Shown: positions 5,717 to 6,089 of the stretch, in pieces | Layout of the letters: every line of letters begins with the position of its first letter | Numbering within the stretch: the stretch's first letter is position 1 | DNA from: Dehalococcoidia bacterium | Lineage (GTDB): Bacteria; Chloroflexota; Dehalococcoidia; GIF9; UBA5629 | Direction of reading: 5' to 3' | DNA: 6,089 nt | Assembly: GCA_014384515.1 (NCBI GenBank) | Contig: JACNFS010000060.1 | Span: 1-6,089 of the forward strand | Position numbers and translations under genes: made by a program | The notes under the pieces: generated by a model | Databases searched by the model: none | Seen by the model: only the letters and a program-made list of their open reading frames with translations | What the model was told of the DNA's origin: nothing

Positions 5717-6089
5717 ATGGACTTCGGTTTTTCGGAAGAGCAAGAGATGCTCCGGACTTTGGCCAGGGATTTTCTCACCAGAGAATGCCCTAAGGCTAAG
5801 GTCAGAGAGCTGGAGAAAGATGAAAAAGGATATGACCCACAGATGTGGCGTAATATGGCAGAGCTTGGATGGATGGGGCTTGTCTTTCCCGAGGAGTATG
5901 GAGGAACAGATGCCAGCTTGATGGAGTTGGCTGTTTTAATGGAGGAGATGGGGAGGAACATCCTACCCGGGCCTTTCTTCTCTACTGTTGTTCTCTGTGC
6001 CCTGCCTATACTGGAATACGGCACCAGTGAGCAGAAAGCGAAGTTTCTTCCCCAAATAGCCAAGGGTGAGGCGATTTGGGCTTTGGCCT
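5717..6089 (+). CDS. Acyl-CoA dehydrogenase, 3'-truncated, probable partner subunit
   Basis: The frame opens at ATG 5717 and runs off the window with 124 complete codons and no stop. It encodes the N-terminal helical domain of an acyl-CoA dehydrogenase: MDFGFSEEQEMLR at the start, LGWMGLVFPEEYGG at 50-63, YGTSEQKAKFLP at 101-112, and GEAIWALA at 117-124, where the family runs into the flavin-binding strand. It resembles the preceding dehydrogenase (EYGG-DASL-E in both) but is clearly diverged, so the two are paralogues rather than a recent duplication. Adjacent diverged dehydrogenase pairs in sterol catabolism (ChsE1-ChsE2, ChsE4-ChsE5) form heterotetramers with one active subunit type, and the same is likely here. 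The catalytic and most flavin-contacting residues lie beyond the window, so activity of this chain cannot be judged. Confidence 0.87.
   Translation, partial: MDFGFSEEQEMLRTLARDFLTRECPKAKVRELEKDEKGYDPQMWRNMAELGWMGLVFPEEYGGTDASLMELAVLMEEMGRNILPGPFFSTVVLCALPILEYGTSEQKAKFLPQIAKGEAIWALA

Noticed and set aside
5689..6063. 124-codon open frame on the minus strand
   Set aside because: It lies almost wholly opposite the second acyl-CoA dehydrogenase gene, whose plus-strand reading is clearly the real one.

Overview
The window holds seven plus-strand genes, five complete and two cut by the window edges. They read as one catabolic acyl-CoA (beta-oxidation type) gene set in a bacterium. Base composition looks close to even G+C, starts are ATG, and nearly every gene has a strong AGGAGG-type ribosome binding site. 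The style of the proteins recalls anaerobic or subsurface lineages such as Chloroflexota (Dehalococcoidia) or Desulfobacterota, but the window contains no marker gene and this placement is only a guess.

Layout: (1) 1-893, the C-terminal part of an HMG-CoA-synthase-like protein fused to a DUF35 zinc ribbon/OB-fold domain; (2) 929-2125, an SCP2-type thiolase; (3) 2156-2644 and (4) 2681-3145, two MaoC-like hot-dog proteins of which only the second has the textbook hydratase-2 Asp/His motif; (5) 3269-4201, a short-chain dehydrogenase very like the dehydrogenase unit of peroxisomal multifunctional enzyme 2 (HSD17B4); then a 293-base gene-free stretch with a probable intrinsic terminator and two strong stem-loops; (6) 4495-5697, an acyl-CoA dehydrogenase; (7) 5717 to the window end, the N-terminal part of a second acyl-CoA dehydrogenase. 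Genes 1-4 are 30-36 bases apart, gene 5 follows after 123 bases, and genes 6-7 are 19 bases apart.

Together the genes supply a full (R)-3-hydroxyacyl-CoA route. The acyl-CoA dehydrogenase pair makes the 2-enoyl-CoA, the MaoC pair hydrates it to the (R)-3-hydroxyacyl-CoA, the dehydrogenase oxidises that to the 3-ketoacyl-CoA, and the SCP2-type thiolase cleaves it, perhaps in a complex with the DUF35 domain of the first protein. The logic matches the peroxisomal MFE-2/SCPx pathway and partly the mycobacterial sterol side-chain operons, which suggests a branched, cyclic or bulky acyl-CoA substrate. The substrate itself cannot be read from the sequence. The less expected features are the HMG-CoA-synthase-like protein whose usual catalytic His motif is not visible, the unequal MaoC pair, and a 17-bp intergenic stem whose two non-Watson-Crick pairs are G-U only in plus-strand RNA. 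I found no RNA gene, CRISPR array or mobile-element gene.
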